A stretch of 47,321 nt of DNA. It comes from Chitiniphilus eburneus. GTDB taxonomy: Bacteria > Pseudomonadota > Gammaproteobacteria > Burkholderiales > Chitinibacteraceae. The notes under the pieces are model-generated. The model saw only the letters and a list, made by a program, of their open reading frames with translations. It was not told the DNA's origin and searched no databases. The stretch's first letter is position 1, and each line of letters starts with the position of its first letter. Location of the stretch: NCBI RefSeq assembly GCF_005048205.1, contig NZ_SUMF01000026.1, forward strand, positions 1 to 47,321, given 5' to 3'. Of this stretch, positions 45,194 to 47,321 are shown in pieces. Both the position numbers and the translations under genes were made by a program.

Positions 45194-45658
45194 ATGAGCG
45201 ACATCCTCTACACGGCCCGCGCCACCGCCCATGGTGGCCGCGAAGGCACCGTGAAATCGTCCGATGGCGTGCTGGACATCAAGCTCGCCGTACCGAAGGA
45301 GCTGGGCGGGCCAGGCGGCGCGGCCACCAACCCCGAGCAACTGTTCGCCGCCGGCTACGCGGCCTGCTTCGAATCGGCGATCCGCTTCGTCGCGCGCCAG
45401 CGCCATATCCAGCTCGATGACGTCCAGGTCACCGCCGAGGTCGGCATCGGCAAGCGCGACGCGGGCGGCTTCCAGCTCGCAGTCCACCTGATCGCCGCCT
45501 TCCCCAACCTGGATTACGCCCAGGCCAACGACGTGGCCCAGGCGGCGCATCACGATATCTGCCCGTACTCCCACGCCACGCGCGGCAACGTGGACGTCAC
45601 CGTCTCGGTCACCGGCACCGACGGCCAGCCCTTGCCCGCCACCAACGCCACCGGCTGA
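45194..45658 (+). CDS. ohr: Organic hydroperoxide resistance protein (Ohr/OsmC family)
   Basis: Thiol peroxidase reducing organic hydroperoxides with a reactive cysteine pair. The 154-aa product has NPEQLFAAGYAACFESAI with peroxidatic C58 and the second cysteine C123 in HDICPYSHATRGNVDV, the Ohr rather than OsmC pattern. AGGAG lies 7 nt before the ATG at 45194; an upstream in-frame extension is rejected. No ohrR-type MarR gene is adjacent. It diverges from the broken 87-aa gene. Confidence 0.94.
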   Translation: MSDILYTARATAHGGREGTVKSSDGVLDIKLAVPKELGGPGGAATNPEQLFAAGYAACFESAIRFVARQRHIQLDDVQVTAEVGIGKRDAGGFQLAVHLIAAFPNLDYAQANDVAQAAHHDICPYSHATRGNVDVTVSVTGTDGQPLPATNATG

Positions 45659-45668
45659 CGGCCTGCCC

Positions 45669-45709
45669 GGCGCTGGCCTGCGCATCCGGCCAGCGCCCTC
45701 CCCCTTTTT
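45669..45709 (+). terminator. Terminator after ohr
   Basis: A 10-bp perfect stem GGCGCTGGCC / GGCCAGCGCC with a 9-nt loop, then CTCCCCCTTTTT. The T-run starts a few nt after the stem, so efficiency may be moderate. Confidence 0.72.
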
Positions 45710-45721
45710 CACTGGCCGGTC

Positions 45722-45750
45722 TTGCCAAATACCCCCGGGGGGTTCAATAT
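45722..45750 (+). promoter_or_regulatory. Promoter of copA with a metal-responsive operator in the spacer
   Basis: TTGCCA (45722-45727) and CAATAT (45745-45750) are 17 bp apart. The spacer contains TACCCCCGGGGGGT (45730-45743), a near-perfect dyad. A second CCCCC block follows the -10 (ATACCCCCATACC). Such TACCC...GGGTA dyads resemble CsoR-type copper operators, while dyads between -35 and -10 are the hallmark of MerR/CueR promoters. Which regulator binds is undecided. Confidence 0.55.
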
Positions 45751-45781
45751 ACCCCCATACCGTATGTGAGCAGGTCGCCCC

Positions 45782-47321
<1,540 letters not shown>

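Overview
The window is a compact, GC-rich bacterial chromosome segment. Gene content and order fit a betaproteobacterium, most likely of the order Neisseriales (Chromobacteriaceae or Chitinibacteraceae type). Pointers are the clustered TCA genes sdhCDAB-sdhE-gltA-sucAB beside a GntR regulator and mdh, the rpoE-rseA-rseB-rseC-degP ... lepA-lepB-DUF4845-rnc-era-recO order, and a DUF2863 protein. The genus is not determined. No rRNA, tRNA, CRISPR array, prophage or complete insertion sequence was seen.

Layout. (1) 1-9142, minus strand: a TCA operon read sdhC-sdhD-sdhA-sdhB-sdhE-gltA-sucA-sucB (sucB cut by the window edge), preceded by a HutC-type GntR regulator. mdh diverges from the regulator, with a perfect 14-bp palindrome between them. 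(2) 10.6-14.0 kb: pflB and pflA for anaerobic pyruvate cleavage; pflB has an FNR/ANR-type site placed exactly for class II activation. (3) 14.1-16.0 kb: lolC-lolD lipoprotein export. (4) 16.3-20.7 kb: rhlE-type RNA helicase, YkgJ-type cysteine protein, GNAT, rnk and DUF2863. (5) 20.8-28.6 kb: PLP aminotransferase, MarR regulator, a class 1A (fumarate-type) dihydroorotate dehydrogenase, an AlkA-like glycosylase with pmbA/tldE, and darP-HAD-mog-esterase. (6) 28.7-40.9 kb, minus strand: an unknown 571-aa protein with a STAS-like partner, then read upstream recO, era, rnc, DUF4845, lepB, lepA, a glutaredoxin-like protein, degP, rseC, rseB, rseA and rpoE. This joins envelope-stress control to secretion, ribosome and RNA functions. 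(7) 41.0-47.3 kb: nadB, an AAA ATPase with an altered P-loop, two small genes each broken by a miniature transposon, ohr, and copA (cut by the window edge).

The least ordinary content is mobile and regulatory. Two families of short non-coding inverted-repeat elements occur, three copies each. Family A is a fold-back repeat lying exactly at the stop codons of three genes. Family B is a MITE of about 155-265 bp with 20-22 bp terminal repeats and a TA-like target duplication. Two family B copies interrupt genes whose pre-insertion reading frames can be rebuilt exactly, and one of these also supplies a new in-frame ATG. Both families share the end pattern TAGGGCG..TCG, which suggests related transposases acting in trans. 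I did not find a convincing new multi-gene system; the repeat families and the regulatory sites are the best leads.
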